A stretch of DNA of 64,000 bases from Bacillus sp. NP157 (GCA_018889975.1 CP076546.1:3100001-3164000), one strand, 5' to 3'. Shown: positions 45,385 through 55,328, counted from the stretch's first letter. Numbers and translations: made by a program. The notes: generated by a model not told the origin, from the sequence alone.

Positions 45385-46260
45385 TTACTGGCAGAAGCCG
45401 TTGGGGTAGGCGGGGGACTTGTAGGCGTAGAGCCAGCTGGTCTTGCCGCCGTCGTTGGCAACGTTCCAGCCGTTGCCGATCGAACCGATGGCCTGGTTGA
45501 GCAGCTGAGAGCGCTGTAGCACCGGCGTGGTGAAGTATTTATCGGCATCCGCTTCAACGCGGAACGACAGTTCCGCCAGCGTGGGCGTGGCCGCACCGTC
45601 CACGTACCACAGGGTCAGCGCGAACTCCGCCTGCGACTGGCCGAGGTCGGACACCGGGCCGTCGTATTCCTGCTGGGTGACCGTCACGCCGGCAACCTTC
45701 GACAGCGAGGAGCTGTTGATGGCCGACAACGCGGACGCACCCGGGAACTGTTTGGCCAGGTCGGCGACCGTGGCCGGCGTCGTCATCGCGTCCTGCTTGG
45801 TCGAGTGCGCGAGCACCAGTCCGCCCGGCGTCACGTCGGTTTCCAGCTTCGTATCCTTGTTCTTCCCGGCGCCCGAGACATCGGTCCAGTAAGACAGCTC
45901 TTCGTCCGGATGGCGGAACTTGAACTGGATGTCGTTATGGTCGCCCGTGCGCGTGCGCACCGAATAGCCACGGCTCATCAGCTGGCAGGTATGTGGCGTA
46001 TCGATGTAGGTGAGCGTGTCGCGATCGCCCGCGCTGAAGCTGCCGGTGACGGTCTTGTCGAAGCCGAGCACGGAAAGGCGTGCCGAAAGGTTCTGCAGCA
46101 AGGTCGCGGCGGCGCTCGACGGATTCGACGCGAAGCGCGACGGATCGATCAAAGCCTTGTATTCCTTGCTATCCACGTAGGCGGGGGAATTGGCGTGGAC
46201 GGTAGCCGTGCCCAGCAGCAGCGCGGCGGCGATCAGCGGTGACAGCGTACGTTTCATCAT
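45385..46260 (-). CDS. Uncharacterised periplasmic protein, possibly CYTH-like
   Basis: 291 residues with a signal peptide (MMKRTLSPLIAAALLLGTATVHA). The mature part has alternating charged beta-strands (YSVRTRTGDHNDIQFKFRHP, QAEFALTLWYVDG, LAELSFRVEAD) reminiscent of the CYTH/triphosphate-tunnel fold, but without a clear ExExK start; this resemblance is tentative. Its start is 13 bp after the stop of the phytase-like gene, so it is the third gene of the TonB receptor operon and probably acts in the same uptake or hydrolysis process. Confidence 0.6.
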   Translation of the reverse strand: MMKRTLSPLIAAALLLGTATVHANSPAYVDSKEYKALIDPSRFASNPSSAAATLLQNLSARLSVLGFDKTVTGSFSAGDRDTLTYIDTPHTCQLMSRGYSVRTRTGDHNDIQFKFRHPDEELSYWTDVSGAGKNKDTKLETDVTPGGLVLAHSTKQDAMTTPATVADLAKQFPGASALSAINSSSLSKVAGVTVTQQEYDGPVSDLGQSQAEFALTLWYVDGAATPTLAELSFRVEADADKYFTTPVLQRSQLLNQAIGSIGNGWNVANDGGKTSWLYAYKSPAYPNGFCQ

Positions 46261-46273
46261 GCGCGGGACCCTT

Positions 46274-47776
46274 TCAATGGTGGGGAGCGGTGCTGGAACG
46301 CATGCCCGGCAAGGTCAGCCGGTACACGAGGATGCGGTTGTCGTTGTCGATCGGCGAATCACACGCCTGGCCTTCCATCACGCAGTGCTTCGCGATGAAG
46401 TCGTTGTCGTTGCCCACGAGCAGGAACCAGTCATCCGGATGCGCCGGGTCGAGCACCGGCAGCAGGTCCATCGCTTCCCACTTCTCGGAGAGCTGGGCGA
46501 GCCCGGCGTGCCCCGCTTCGAGCGACAGTCCGGCCCGGGCGAGGTCGGCAGGATCGAGCAGGTTTACCAGCGGCTTCCACGTCGCCGGATGGATCGTGTC
46601 GCGCAACGCACCGCCCTGCCCCACGACCGATTCGGTACCGGTTTCGTACGGCGTGCCGGCGAGGTTGGTCGCGCCCTGCGTATCGACCACCACGATGCTC
46701 TTGAACACGATGGGCTTGCCACCGTCCGCACCCCAGCCGCTGCCGTCGCGGGTCAGCATCAGGAAGCGATGGTTATCGAGCACGCGGATTTCGCTTTGCG
46801 CCGCCGTGCGGTTCGGCGCGCCACCGGCACCGCGATCGTCATAGACCGGCAAGGTGACCACGTAGTGGCCGATGGGCCTGGCGGGCGTCCTGTCGTGCGA
46901 GACGTCATAGACGAACACGCGCGTGTTGGCGCGGGACGATCCCTCCGTGCCCGCCGAGTCCTGCAATACGGCGCTCTGCAACATCACGAACAGGCGCGTG
47001 CCATCCGGCGACAGGGCCATGCCTTCGACGCCCTGGTTGTTGCGACGGCCACTCACCGGCGGCTTCAAAGAGGTGAAATACGGCTTGCCGTCGGTGCCTA
47101 CCGGACGTGCAGCCTTCGGCGGCACGAGGATGCCGACCAGCTTGCCCTTCGCATCGAAGCGATAGACGTTGGCGGCGTATTCGTCACCGATGTAGAAGCC
47201 ACCGCCAGGGATGAACTGCAGCGATTCGGCGTCCAGCGAGATCTTGCCTGCGCCGATGCCGCTGGCCGGCGACGGCAGCACGACACCGTGCTGGTTGAGC
47301 GTGCCCGCCGCCGGCTCGGCGCCCGTGAACGGCTTGCCGGCGAAATCCTTCAGCTCGATCCCACCATCCGGCACCAGCCCAACCCGCGCGACCGCATCCT
47401 GCGAAACCGTCATCGAAAACCGAATCCGATTCACCCGCCCCGCATAATCGAAGAACACATTGTGCTCCGGATCGTTACGGCCACGATCCGGCAACGTCCA
47501 CAACACGCCGGTATACGTGTCGCCTTCGCGCTTCCACGAGCCCGGCTCGATCGCCAATGACGAGAACGACCCCAAGGTGTCGCCGAGGAAATCAATCGTC
47601 CCTGCCGGCAACACGCCGGCGGCGACGAGGCCCTGGTCGACATACGTCGTACCACCCACCACGACGCTGCGCGGCAACGGCGTGGTGGCGATGTCGGGCT
47701 GGCGCACCTCGAGGGACTGCGCCGCGGCGCTCCCTGCCAGGCACGTCGCGATGAGTCCCCCGAGCAGCGCGCGCAT
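46274..47776 (-). CDS. Esterase-like phytase-family protein
   Basis: 500-residue secreted protein of the esterase-like phytase (PF13449) group, with a signal peptide (MRALLGGLIATCLAGSAAAQ) and a propeller-like body containing NNQGVEGMALSPDGTRLFV, typical of the family, plus FLLVGNDNDF near the end. Members are thought to hydrolyse phosphate or carboxylic esters; substrate unproven. The ATG overlaps the TonB-receptor stop by four bases (ATGA), so receptor and hydrolase are coupled. Phosphate-ester scavenging is a reasonable inference. Confidence 0.8.
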   Translation of the reverse strand: MRALLGGLIATCLAGSAAAQSLEVRQPDIATTPLPRSVVVGGTTYVDQGLVAAGVLPAGTIDFLGDTLGSFSSLAIEPGSWKREGDTYTGVLWTLPDRGRNDPEHNVFFDYAGRVNRIRFSMTVSQDAVARVGLVPDGGIELKDFAGKPFTGAEPAAGTLNQHGVVLPSPASGIGAGKISLDAESLQFIPGGGFYIGDEYAANVYRFDAKGKLVGILVPPKAARPVGTDGKPYFTSLKPPVSGRRNNQGVEGMALSPDGTRLFVMLQSAVLQDSAGTEGSSRANTRVFVYDVSHDRTPARPIGHYVVTLPVYDDRGAGGAPNRTAAQSEIRVLDNHRFLMLTRDGSGWGADGGKPIVFKSIVVVDTQGATNLAGTPYETGTESVVGQGGALRDTIHPATWKPLVNLLDPADLARAGLSLEAGHAGLAQLSEKWEAMDLLPVLDPAHPDDWFLLVGNDNDFIAKHCVMEGQACDSPIDNDNRILVYRLTLPGMRSSTAPHH

Positions 47777-50145
47777 CAGAAGCGGACGTCGAGGTTGGCG
47801 AAGTACTGGCGCGGCGCCGACGCATGGAATACGTAGATCGTGCCGGTCGGATCGCTCGGTGCGAACACGCTGGAATCGAAGTTGCTGGCGTAGCGCTTGT
47901 CGCCCAGGTTGGTGACGTTGACCGACAGGCGGATATCCCTGGCGAACCAGGCCGGACCGAAGTCGTAACCGCCGCTCACGTCCCACAGGGTGAAGCCGCC
48001 GAAGCCGCGATCGTTGGTGTAGGTGTAGTAGCGCTTGCCGGTGTACTTGCCGCGCAGCGAGGCGAACCACGGGCCCTGGTTCCAGTCGATCTGCGTCGCG
48101 AACATCTTGGTCGGCGTGTCGGTCTGGATCTTACCCTTGGTGTGCTGGACCACGCCGGCCTGGGTGTAGTCGCTGGCATAGGTCGAGCGGTTGTAGGAGG
48201 CCGAGTTGAACCAGCGCACGCTGTCCACCGGCGTCCAGACGAAGGTCAGTTCCACGCCATGGCTGTCGACGCCGCCGACGTTGTAGAAGCGGTTACCGCA
48301 GTTCGGGCCCACCGGGCTGCGCGAGTCGCAGGGGTTGTACTGCAGCAGGCGATTGTCGAAGCGCACGGTGTAGGCAGCCGCGGACGCGGCGATCGAACCG
48401 GTCTCGATGCGATAGCCGGCTTCCAGACTGCGCGACTTCTCGGGCTTGAGCGAACCCTGCGAGTCCCACGTCGCCTGGCTGACGGCCTGCGGACCAAGCT
48501 TGAAGCCACCCTGGAACATCGCGATGTTCTTGGAGAAGCTGGCGAATACCTCCTGTGTATCGTCGAGCTTGTAGCGCACGCCGGCCTGCGGCAGCAAGGC
48601 CTTGCTGGCACTGAGCTTGCCGGTCGCGAACTGGTTGTTCGAGTTTGCCGGGATCGGCTTCACCGCATCGCCCGGAAGCGCGGTCGCGTCCGACGTCACG
48701 TGGGGGCTCTTCACGCCCACGTCGACGGTGAGGCGCTCATCCAGGAAGTGCATCGTGTCCTGCAGGAAAGCCTGGCGCGTGTTCCACACCGTGCGCTGGT
48801 CGAACACGCCAAGGTCGGGCGTGGCGTCGATCGGCGCGCTTAGGTCGCGCGGGCCGGTCACGTAGCTGCTGTAGCGCGATGCGGACGAGATGTTGTGCTC
48901 GTACCAGACGCCGCCTTCGATGTGCTGGTTGGCGATGTCCCACCCGGCCGACAGCAACGCGCCGCTACGGTTGATGGTGTACAGAGTGTTGCGGAAGATA
49001 ATCGGCAGCTGCTGTGGCGTACCCGGGTACGAGTAGGTGCCGCTGTTCCAGTTGTGGCCTTCGCCCGCGTCTTCGTGGTGGTAGGCCATCGCGTGGATGG
49101 TCACCGTGTCGCTAGGGAAGAAATCGCCGGCGAGATAGTAGAGGTCATCGTTACGCAGGATCTGGCCGGCGGTGAACGCGCCATCCGCGTCGGTGTCGGC
49201 ACCGCTGCGGTCGCAACGCGCCGCGTTGAAGGTCGCCGCGTTGCAGTAGGCCTTGCCGATCGCCTTGTTCCAGTCCGGGGCCGAGCCGCCCCAGTCCCAA
49301 CCAAGGCCGCGCGCCATCTCGCTCTTCGACAGGTAGAAATAGTCGGCCTGCGAGGTGCGCGAGGTGTCGGCGAAGCCGGTGATGCGAGCCCAGTCGAAGT
49401 CCCACACGGCCTTGCCGTTGAACTGCTTGGTGGTGGACTTGTTGTACGCCGACTGGTGGTTCCACAGGTCGGATTCGGTGCGTGCGCCCGAGAGGTACAT
49501 CGAGAAGCCGTTGTACTCGCCCGTATCGAAGCGGGCGAAGGTGCGCCGGTTCTGGTCGCTGCCGAAGGTCTGCACCACGCGGCCACCCATTTTTTTCAAC
49601 GGGTCGCCCGAGCTGTAGGCAATCGTACCGCCGAGGTTGCTGGTGGACGGCGTACCGAGGTTGCCGATGCCTTCGGAGAGTTCCGCGCCCGCGAAGTTTT
49701 CCGAGATCAGCGCGCGATTGATCGAAAGGCCGTTGTAGTTGTTGTAAGCGCTGTCGCCGAGCGGCATGCCGTCGAGCGTGTAGCCAAGGCGCGTGCCGCT
49801 GAAGCCGCGCAGGCTCAGCGTCATGGACTGTTCGTTCGAACCCAGTGCATCGACCGACTGTGCGTTCACGCCAGGCAGCGTGTTGAGCACTTTTTGCAGG
49901 CTGGTGCCGGGCGGCAGCGACTTCTGGTCCTGCGGACGCGAGCGCTGCACCTGGCGCGATTCGCCGGTGCCGATCACGGAAACCGCGTCGAGATCCTGCG
50001 CTTTTTCACGCTTGCCTGCGGCCGTCGTGCTGGTCGTATCGGTGGCGGTGGTATCGGGTTCGGCCGCCACGGCGACGGAAGACAGGGCCATGGCGAGCGC
50101 CACGGCCAGGACAGTCTGCTTGAACAAGGGCCTGCATCCTTTCAT
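47776..50145 (-). CDS. TonB-dependent outer-membrane receptor
   Basis: 789 residues: signal peptide (MKGCRPLFKQTVLAVALAMA), a plug domain with LNTLPGVNAQSVDALGSNEQ and LRGFSGTRLGYTLDGMP, and a 22-strand-type barrel ending in an aromatic residue (ANLDVRF). It is the first gene of a receptor/phytase-like/unknown operon lying just downstream of a two-component system on the same strand. The substrate is unknown; the coupled phytase-like protein suggests a phosphorylated or ester compound rather than a siderophore. Confidence 0.92.
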   Translation of the reverse strand: MKGCRPLFKQTVLAVALAMALSSVAVAAEPDTTATDTTSTTAAGKREKAQDLDAVSVIGTGESRQVQRSRPQDQKSLPPGTSLQKVLNTLPGVNAQSVDALGSNEQSMTLSLRGFSGTRLGYTLDGMPLGDSAYNNYNGLSINRALISENFAGAELSEGIGNLGTPSTSNLGGTIAYSSGDPLKKMGGRVVQTFGSDQNRRTFARFDTGEYNGFSMYLSGARTESDLWNHQSAYNKSTTKQFNGKAVWDFDWARITGFADTSRTSQADYFYLSKSEMARGLGWDWGGSAPDWNKAIGKAYCNAATFNAARCDRSGADTDADGAFTAGQILRNDDLYYLAGDFFPSDTVTIHAMAYHHEDAGEGHNWNSGTYSYPGTPQQLPIIFRNTLYTINRSGALLSAGWDIANQHIEGGVWYEHNISSASRYSSYVTGPRDLSAPIDATPDLGVFDQRTVWNTRQAFLQDTMHFLDERLTVDVGVKSPHVTSDATALPGDAVKPIPANSNNQFATGKLSASKALLPQAGVRYKLDDTQEVFASFSKNIAMFQGGFKLGPQAVSQATWDSQGSLKPEKSRSLEAGYRIETGSIAASAAAYTVRFDNRLLQYNPCDSRSPVGPNCGNRFYNVGGVDSHGVELTFVWTPVDSVRWFNSASYNRSTYASDYTQAGVVQHTKGKIQTDTPTKMFATQIDWNQGPWFASLRGKYTGKRYYTYTNDRGFGGFTLWDVSGGYDFGPAWFARDIRLSVNVTNLGDKRYASNFDSSVFAPSDPTGTIYVFHASAPRQYFANLDVRF

Positions 50146-50264
50146 CGCAGGCGCGTCGCGGCCAGCCTCCCCTGAGGCGACCCATCACGCGCCGTAAGAA
50201 CTCGCGATGATCGGACGTCTGAATGAAATCTTGATGACAGGTGAGACGCGACGGGGATTTCGGT

Positions 50265-50286
50265 CGCGCGCAGGCGCGCTCCTACA
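50265..50286 (-). repeat. REP-like hairpin element
   Basis: Minus-orientation GTAGGAGCGCGC-type copy, 7 bp beyond the histidine-kinase stop and before the TonB-receptor gene. Confidence 0.74.
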
Positions 50287-50292
50287 TCGCCG

Positions 50293-51570
50293 TTATCGGA
50301 AATCGATGGTGGAAATGGCGCCGGCCATTTCCGGACGCGGCCGCAGCGACACGTCCCATCCGTACAGTTCGCACAGGCGGCGCACGATCGCCAGGCCCAG
50401 GCCTGCACCGCCGCCTGTCGCGCTTTCCCCGCGGATGCCACGCTGGAACAGCTTCTCGGCGTCTTCCGGCTTGATGCCCGGGCCGGTGTCGATCACGTCG
50501 ATGCGACCATCCAACACGCGCACGGTGACCATGCCTTCCATCGTGTACTTGATGGCATTGCCGATCAGGTTGGTGAGTGCCACCGACAGCACCGACGCGG
50601 GTGCATTGACCGTCACCGAGCCATCCGAGATCAACTCGATGTCGATCGGCTTGCCGCCCATCTGCGGACGCTGGCTCTCGATCACGTCGCTGGCGACCCT
50701 GGCGACGTCGGTCACCTCGCCGCGCGTGGGACCACGACGTTCCGCACGCGACAGCAGCAACAGCGCTTCGATCAGCTCGGTCGCCTGGCGCGACGCGCGC
50801 TCGATGCGCTTGAGTCGCTCACGCAGCTTGTCGGTGAGGTCGGGCGACCCTTGCAGCAATTCGGTCGTGCTCGCGATCACCGCCAACGGCGTGCGCAGCT
50901 CGTGGCTGACGTCGGAGTTGAATTCGCGATCGCGCTCGACCACGGCGGTGAGGCGCGTGGCGTACTCGTCGAGCGCAACGGCCAGCTCGCCGATTTCGTC
51001 GTCGGCGAAGTGTGGCGCCAGCGCTTCGGCCTTGCCGGCACGACGGAAATCGCGCAGGCGGCGGGCCAGGTCGGTCACCGGACGCAGTACGCGCGACGAC
51101 AGCCACACACCCAGCACCAGCGACAGCAGGCCAAACAGGAACACGGCCGCGATCACGCTGGTCAGCAGCTGGCGCTTGCCAAGCTCGTCGCGCGATACAT
51201 CGAACTGCAGGAAGCTGATGATGCCGTCCTGCCGCCGCACCGCCACCTTGTAATGGTGGCGCTTGCCGTCCTTGTCGTCTTCGAAGATGTCATGGACGCC
51301 CGTGTCCAGGTTCTGCCAGGACAACGGGGCCTTGTAGATCGTGCGGTCGCTGAGCGTCGCGCCCTTGAGGATCTCGAACGAGATCGGCTGGTTGTTGCGC
51401 ACCTTCTGGTTGAGCGAATCCACCTCGTCCTGCAAGGCCGAGTTGATCAGTTGCTCTTCGACGCGCGTGCGGATGTTGAGCGCGGCGAATGCGAAAAGCG
51501 CACTCAGGCCGAACCCAAACAGCGTGAACGTGACGACCAGGCGGAAGCGGAGCTTACGTCGGGACCGCAT
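50293..51570 (-). CDS. Sensor histidine kinase
   Basis: 425 residues with two membrane helices (about 9-31 and 138-160) around a periplasmic sensor of about 105 residues, a HAMP domain, HisKA with DVSHELRTPLAVIAS (phospho-His) and a HATPase domain (NLIGNAIKYT, DTGPGIKPED, GGAGLGLAIV). Its start overlaps the response-regulator stop by 17 bases. The signal is unknown. The downstream TonB operon is a candidate target because of position only. Confidence 0.94.
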   Translation of the reverse strand: MRSRRKLRFRLVVTFTLFGFGLSALFAFAALNIRTRVEEQLINSALQDEVDSLNQKVRNNQPISFEILKGATLSDRTIYKAPLSWQNLDTGVHDIFEDDKDGKRHHYKVAVRRQDGIISFLQFDVSRDELGKRQLLTSVIAAVFLFGLLSLVLGVWLSSRVLRPVTDLARRLRDFRRAGKAEALAPHFADDEIGELAVALDEYATRLTAVVERDREFNSDVSHELRTPLAVIASTTELLQGSPDLTDKLRERLKRIERASRQATELIEALLLLSRAERRGPTRGEVTDVARVASDVIESQRPQMGGKPIDIELISDGSVTVNAPASVLSVALTNLIGNAIKYTMEGMVTVRVLDGRIDVIDTGPGIKPEDAEKLFQRGIRGESATGGGAGLGLAIVRRLCELYGWDVSLRPRPEMAGAISTIDFR

Positions 51571-52240
51571 CCGGATCGACCATGCGATATCCGATGCCGT
51601 GGCGCGTATGGATCAACGGCTTCTCGAAGGGTTTGTCGATGGCGGCGCGCAGGCCATGGATATGCACGCGCAGCGAATCGGAATCCGGCAGTTCTTCGCC
51701 CCACACGCGCTGTTCGAGGTCCTGCCGCGTCACCACGGACGGGCTGGCCTCCATCAGCGCCTGGAGCAGTTTCAGGCCGATCGGGTTGAGCTGGATCGAC
51801 TTGCCCTCGCGGGTGACGGTCAGCGTATCCAGGTTGTAGGTCAGGCCATCGACCTTGAGCACGCGGCTCTGCGGGCCCTTGCCACGGCGCGCCAGCACTT
51901 CGAGGCGGGCGGCCAGTTCCTGCAGGGCGAACGGCTTGGTCATGTAGTCGTCCGCGCCGGACTCGAAGCCGGTGAGCTTGTGCTCCAGCGAGTCGCGGGC
52001 GGTGAGCATGAGCACCGGGGTCTGCTTGTGGGCCTCGTGGCGCAGCTTCTTTGCCACGTCGAGCCCGTCCATCCCCGGCAGGGTGAGGTCGAGCACGATC
52101 ACGTCGAAATCGTGGACGACGGCCAGGTGCAGGCCAGTGACACCGTCACCGGCGAAATCGACTACGTGGCCACGGTCTTCGAGGTAGTCCCCGATGTTGG
52201 TGGCGATGTCGGTGTTGTCTTCGATGACCAGGACGCGCAT
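51554..52240 (-). CDS. OmpR/PhoB-family response regulator
   Basis: 228 residues: receiver domain with Asp51 in VIVLDLTLPG, the conserved Thr/Lys (LTARDS, TKPF), and a C-terminal winged helix with LQALMEASPSVVTRQDLEQR and RVHIHGLRAAIDKP. MRVLVIEDN at 52240 is the natural start although the frame is open upstream. Partner of the overlapping histidine kinase; first gene of the pair. Confidence 0.95.
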   Translation of the reverse strand: MRVLVIEDNTDIATNIGDYLEDRGHVVDFAGDGVTGLHLAVVHDFDVIVLDLTLPGMDGLDVAKKLRHEAHKQTPVLMLTARDSLEHKLTGFESGADDYMTKPFALQELAARLEVLARRGKGPQSRVLKVDGLTYNLDTLTVTREGKSIQLNPIGLKLLQALMEASPSVVTRQDLEQRVWGEELPDSDSLRVHIHGLRAAIDKPFEKPLIHTRHGIGYRMVDPDAVPT

Positions 52241-52323
52241 GCGGCACTCCGTTGTGCTGTCGCAAGAGTATTGCGACCGCAAGCTTAACGGGGAATTCGT
52301 GAAGCGGACAGCAGCAAAAGAGA

Positions 52324-52349
52324 GGCCCGGGCGGAAAGCCGCCCGGGCC
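52324..52349 (-). terminator. Intrinsic terminator of the rimK operon
   Basis: GGCCCGGGCGG-AAAG-CCGCCCGGGCC, an 11-bp perfect stem; reading leftward it is followed by TCTCTTTT. It lies about 74 nt past the rimK stop. Confidence 0.8.
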
Positions 52350-52422
52350 GAAAGAACTACTGCCCCGATACCGTCACTCCGGCTGGCGGAATCACAGTGG
52401 GTTCTTTATAGGGGGTCGGCGT

Positions 52423-53358
52423 TTAAATCGCTGTTAACCCCTTGGGGGACCGGGGCCGGCGGACCTTGGGCGTGGCCGGGCGGGCGGCCAGGCGAGCCTC
52501 GCAGTGGGCGATGATCGCCCCGGCGACGTCCACCCCGGTGCTGCCCTCGATGCCTTCCAGGCCCGGTGAGGCGTTCACTTCCAGCAGCAAGGGGCCGCGC
52601 GACGAGCGCAGCAGGTCCACGCCGGCGACCTCCAGGCCCAGGGCGGAGGCGGCCTCGATGGCCACCCGGCGCTCCTCGTCGGACAGCTCGACCGAGGCGG
52701 CCAAGCCACCGCGGTGGAGGTTGGCGCGGAATTCGCCCGGCGCGGACGAACGCTGCATGGCGGCCACCACTTCGTTGCCGACCACGAAGCAGCGCAGGTC
52801 GCTGCCGTTGGCTTCGCGGATGAATTCCTGGACCAGGAAGTTGGCGTACAGGCCGCGGAACGCCTCGATGACGCTCTGCGAGGCGGAGCGCTTTTCGGCC
52901 AGCACCACGCCGGCGCCCTGGGTCCCCTCGTTCAGCTTGATGATGTGCGGCGGATCGCCAAGCATCGCCAGCAGGTCGGAGGTGTCGTCCGGGTTATCGC
53001 CGAAGGCCGTCACCGGCATGCCGATGCCGCGGGCCGCCAGCAACTGCAGGCTGCGCAGCTTGTCGCGGGCGCGCAGCACGGCATCGGAGGGATTTGGCGT
53101 CATCACGCCCATCAGTTCCAGCTGGCGCAGCACGGCCGTGCCGTAGAAGGTGCTCGAGGCACCGATGCGCGGGATGACGCAATCCAGCGGGCCCAACGGC
53201 TTGCCCTTGAAGTGGATGGCGAACGCGTGCGGGCCGATGCTCATGTAGCAGCGCAGCGGATCGAGCACCTTGACGGTGTGCTTGCGCTTGCGCGCGGCCT
53301 CGACCAGGCGCTGGGTGGAATACAGCCGCGCGTTGCGCGACAGGATGGCAATCTTCAT
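52423..53358 (-). CDS. rimK: RimK-type ATP-grasp glutamate ligase
   Basis: 311-residue ATP-grasp ligase. The start [20 protein letters not shown] matches RimK, which adds glutamates to the C-terminus of ribosomal protein S6. The ATP-grasp core is seen in [36 protein letters not shown] and [14 protein letters not shown] (Mg2+ ligands). The C-terminus has a basic tail ([11 protein letters not shown]). It overlaps the protease gene by four bases, the usual RimB-RimK pairing, in which RimB trims the glutamate tail. Confidence 0.9.
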   Translation of the reverse strand: MKIAILSRNARLYSTQRLVEAARKRKHTVKVLDPLRCYMSIGPHAFAIHFKGKPLGPLDCVIPRIGASSTFYGTAVLRQLELMGVMTPNPSDAVLRARDKLRSLQLLAARGIGMPVTAFGDNPDDTSDLLAMLGDPPHIIKLNEGTQGAGVVLAEKRSASQSVIEAFRGLYANFLVQEFIREANGSDLRCFVVGNEVVAAMQRSSAPGEFRANLHRGGLAASVELSDEERRVAIEAASALGLEVAGVDLLRSSRGPLLLEVNASPGLEGIEGSTGVDVAGAIIAHCEARLAARPATPKVRRPRSPKGLTAI

Positions 53359-53804
53359 TGGGGTTCCCGGACGGCGCGGCGCGGCGTCTGCGAGTAGGAA
53401 AGCGAGGGGTCGACGCTAAACCGGCCAAGAAGCGCGGTGCGGCCGAGAAGAAGCGGAAAGAGCATGTGCCGGCGATCGGTCAGGTTCACCTCGGCCATGA
53501 AACGCTGGCCGGCGAGCTCGATCTCCGCCTCGATGAACCAGCGCTGGGTCGTGTGCCCGCCGGAGTCGGTCACCGACCGGCGCCCCACGGCGCGCGCTTC
53601 GCACGGCGCGGAGACGCCACCACGGCGCGTCGTGCGCACCTGGAAACGCAGCCACGTGCCGTCGGCGCGTTCGTCGACCTCCAGCCATTCGACATGCAGC
53701 GACGACGAGCGCGCGCCCGTATCGAGTTTTGCCTTGAGGACGGGAACGCCGAGCGACGGAAGGGCAAGCCGTTCGCGCCAGCCGAGGGTGATGACGTCAG
53801 TCAT
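53355..53804 (-). CDS. RimB-type retropepsin-like protease
   Basis: 149-residue RimB/PF05618 protein (often called ATP-dependent zinc protease) with a retropepsin-like core: [16 protein letters not shown] (catalytic-type Asp), [15 protein letters not shown], and [19 protein letters not shown]. In Pseudomonas, RimB removes glutamates added by RimK. The ATGA overlap with rimK supports the same partnership here. It is the first gene of a two-gene operon. Confidence 0.85.
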   Translation of the reverse strand: MTDVITLGWRERLALPSLGVPVLKAKLDTGARSSSLHVEWLEVDERADGTWLRFQVRTTRRGGVSAPCEARAVGRRSVTDSGGHTTQRWFIEAEIELAGQRFMAEVNLTDRRHMLFPLLLGRTALLGRFSVDPSLSYSQTPRRAVREPQ

Positions 53805-53944
53805 GGGTCTGGAGCGACAGGTGGGTTTACGAACGGCATGGCCGTTGGGGAACCGGCCGGGTAGGAAGAAAGCATGCCCAAGGCCGGGGGCCGAAGCAAC
53901 TGGAGCATGCCTACCCCGTCACCCGCATGAACGGGTCGTGAAAA

Positions 53945-55252
53945 TCAGCGCTGGAAGAAGGCTCGCTTCGTCACCAGCAGATAGATGGCGCAGCCCACGC
54001 CAACCAGGGAAACCGCGCCGACGTAGTGTGCCGGGCCCATGCCCCCGGCGGTCCTGGCAAGGAACCCGACCAGGAGCGGTGTCGCCGCCCCACAGATGGC
54101 GTAGGCGATGTTGTAGGACAGCGAGATGCCGGAGAAGCGGATCGCCGGCGGGAAGGCCGCGACCAGGATCGCCGGGATCACGCCCGTCACGCCGGCAAAC
54201 AGCCCGGCCAACGGGTACAGCGACATCAGGTGCGCGCCGCCGGCCTGCAGGTCGAAGTACAGCACGTACGTCGTCACCGCCAGGCCGATCGAACCGATCA
54301 ACAGGGCCAGGCCACGGCCAACCTTGTCCACCAGCAAGCCACCGAAGAAACAGCCGAAGCACAGCGCCAGCGCGGCGAGGCTGCCGCCGGTGAAGGCACG
54401 CGACTGTTCGATTTTGAACGCGGTTTGCATCAGCGTCGGGGTCATGAGGATGTCGACCACGATGGCGGCGGTCAGCACCCACGTCACCAGCATCGAGAGG
54501 ATCGTGCCGGCCTTGTGGTCACGCAGCACCACCCACGCGGGAAGCTCGCTGGAAAGCTCCTTCCGCTCGCGCATCCGTGCGAACACGGGCGTTTCGCTTA
54601 GCCAGCGGCGCACGTACACCGCGAAAAAGCCGAAGATGCCACCGAGGATGAAGGCGATGCGCCAGCCGTAGGCCAGCATGTCGGCGTCGCCAAGGTGCGC
54701 GCTGAGCCCAGCGGCGACGAGCGAACCGATGAGGATGCCGGCGGTGAGTCCCGAAGTGAGGCTCGCGCAGGCAAGCCCGACGCGCCGGGTCGGCACGTGC
54801 TCGGCGACGAACACCCACGCGCCGGGGATTTCACCGCCGATGGCCAGGCCCTGCACCACGCGGAACAACGTCAGCAGGATCGGGGCGAACACGCCGATGC
54901 TCGCGTAGGTCGGCAGCAGGCCGATCAGCAGCGTGGGCACCGCCATGAGGAAGACGCTGAGCGTAAACATGCGCTTGCGCCCGACCCGGTCGCCGAAGTG
55001 GGCCATCACGATGCCACCCAGCGGGCGGGCGAGGTAAGCCACCGCGAACAGCCCGAAGCCCTGCAGCTGCGCGAGGAAGTCCGATGCGCCAGCGGGGAAG
55101 AAAAGATGGCCGATGGTCTTCGCGAAGTAGACGAAGATCACGAAATCATAGAATTCCAGGGCGCCGCCAAGGGCTGCGAGGACCAGCGTTTTAGCGTCGC
55201 TACGCCCCAGCGGGCGATGGTCGACGAGTTCGGTTTCGAGGGTTGCGCTCAT
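53945..55252 (-). CDS. MFS transporter, metabolite:H+ symporter (MHS) family
   Basis: 435-residue inner-membrane protein with 12 predicted helices and the family motif GDRVGRKRMF between helices 2 and 3, plus RVVQGLAIGGEIPGAWVFVAEH after helix 4. MHS members (ProP, ShiA, KgtP) import small organic acids or betaines. A MetJ-box-like motif, the same as upstream of metE, lies 61 bp upstream in the divergent gap. A methionine-related or one-carbon substrate is a guess from this motif; otherwise unknown. Confidence 0.9.
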   Translation of the reverse strand: MSATLETELVDHRPLGRSDAKTLVLAALGGALEFYDFVIFVYFAKTIGHLFFPAGASDFLAQLQGFGLFAVAYLARPLGGIVMAHFGDRVGRKRMFTLSVFLMAVPTLLIGLLPTYASIGVFAPILLTLFRVVQGLAIGGEIPGAWVFVAEHVPTRRVGLACASLTSGLTAGILIGSLVAAGLSAHLGDADMLAYGWRIAFILGGIFGFFAVYVRRWLSETPVFARMRERKELSSELPAWVVLRDHKAGTILSMLVTWVLTAAIVVDILMTPTLMQTAFKIEQSRAFTGGSLAALALCFGCFFGGLLVDKVGRGLALLIGSIGLAVTTYVLYFDLQAGGAHLMSLYPLAGLFAGVTGVIPAILVAAFPPAIRFSGISLSYNIAYAICGAATPLLVGFLARTAGGMGPAHYVGAVSLVGVGCAIYLLVTKRAFFQR

Positions 55253-55312
55253 GGATGGGAATGAAAGACCTGCATGGGATCGATCGGCAATGCGACCAAA
55301 GTTTTAGTGTTC

Positions 55313-55328
55313 GGACGTCCAGACGGCC
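55313..55328. promoter_or_regulatory. MetJ-box-like tandem octamers between MFS and DUF1302 genes
   Basis: GGACGTCC followed by AGACGGCC; with the preceding TTC this is nearly identical to the metE copy (18282-18299). It lies in the middle of the 122-bp divergent gap, so one regulator could control both genes. Two copies only; binding protein unknown. Confidence 0.5.
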
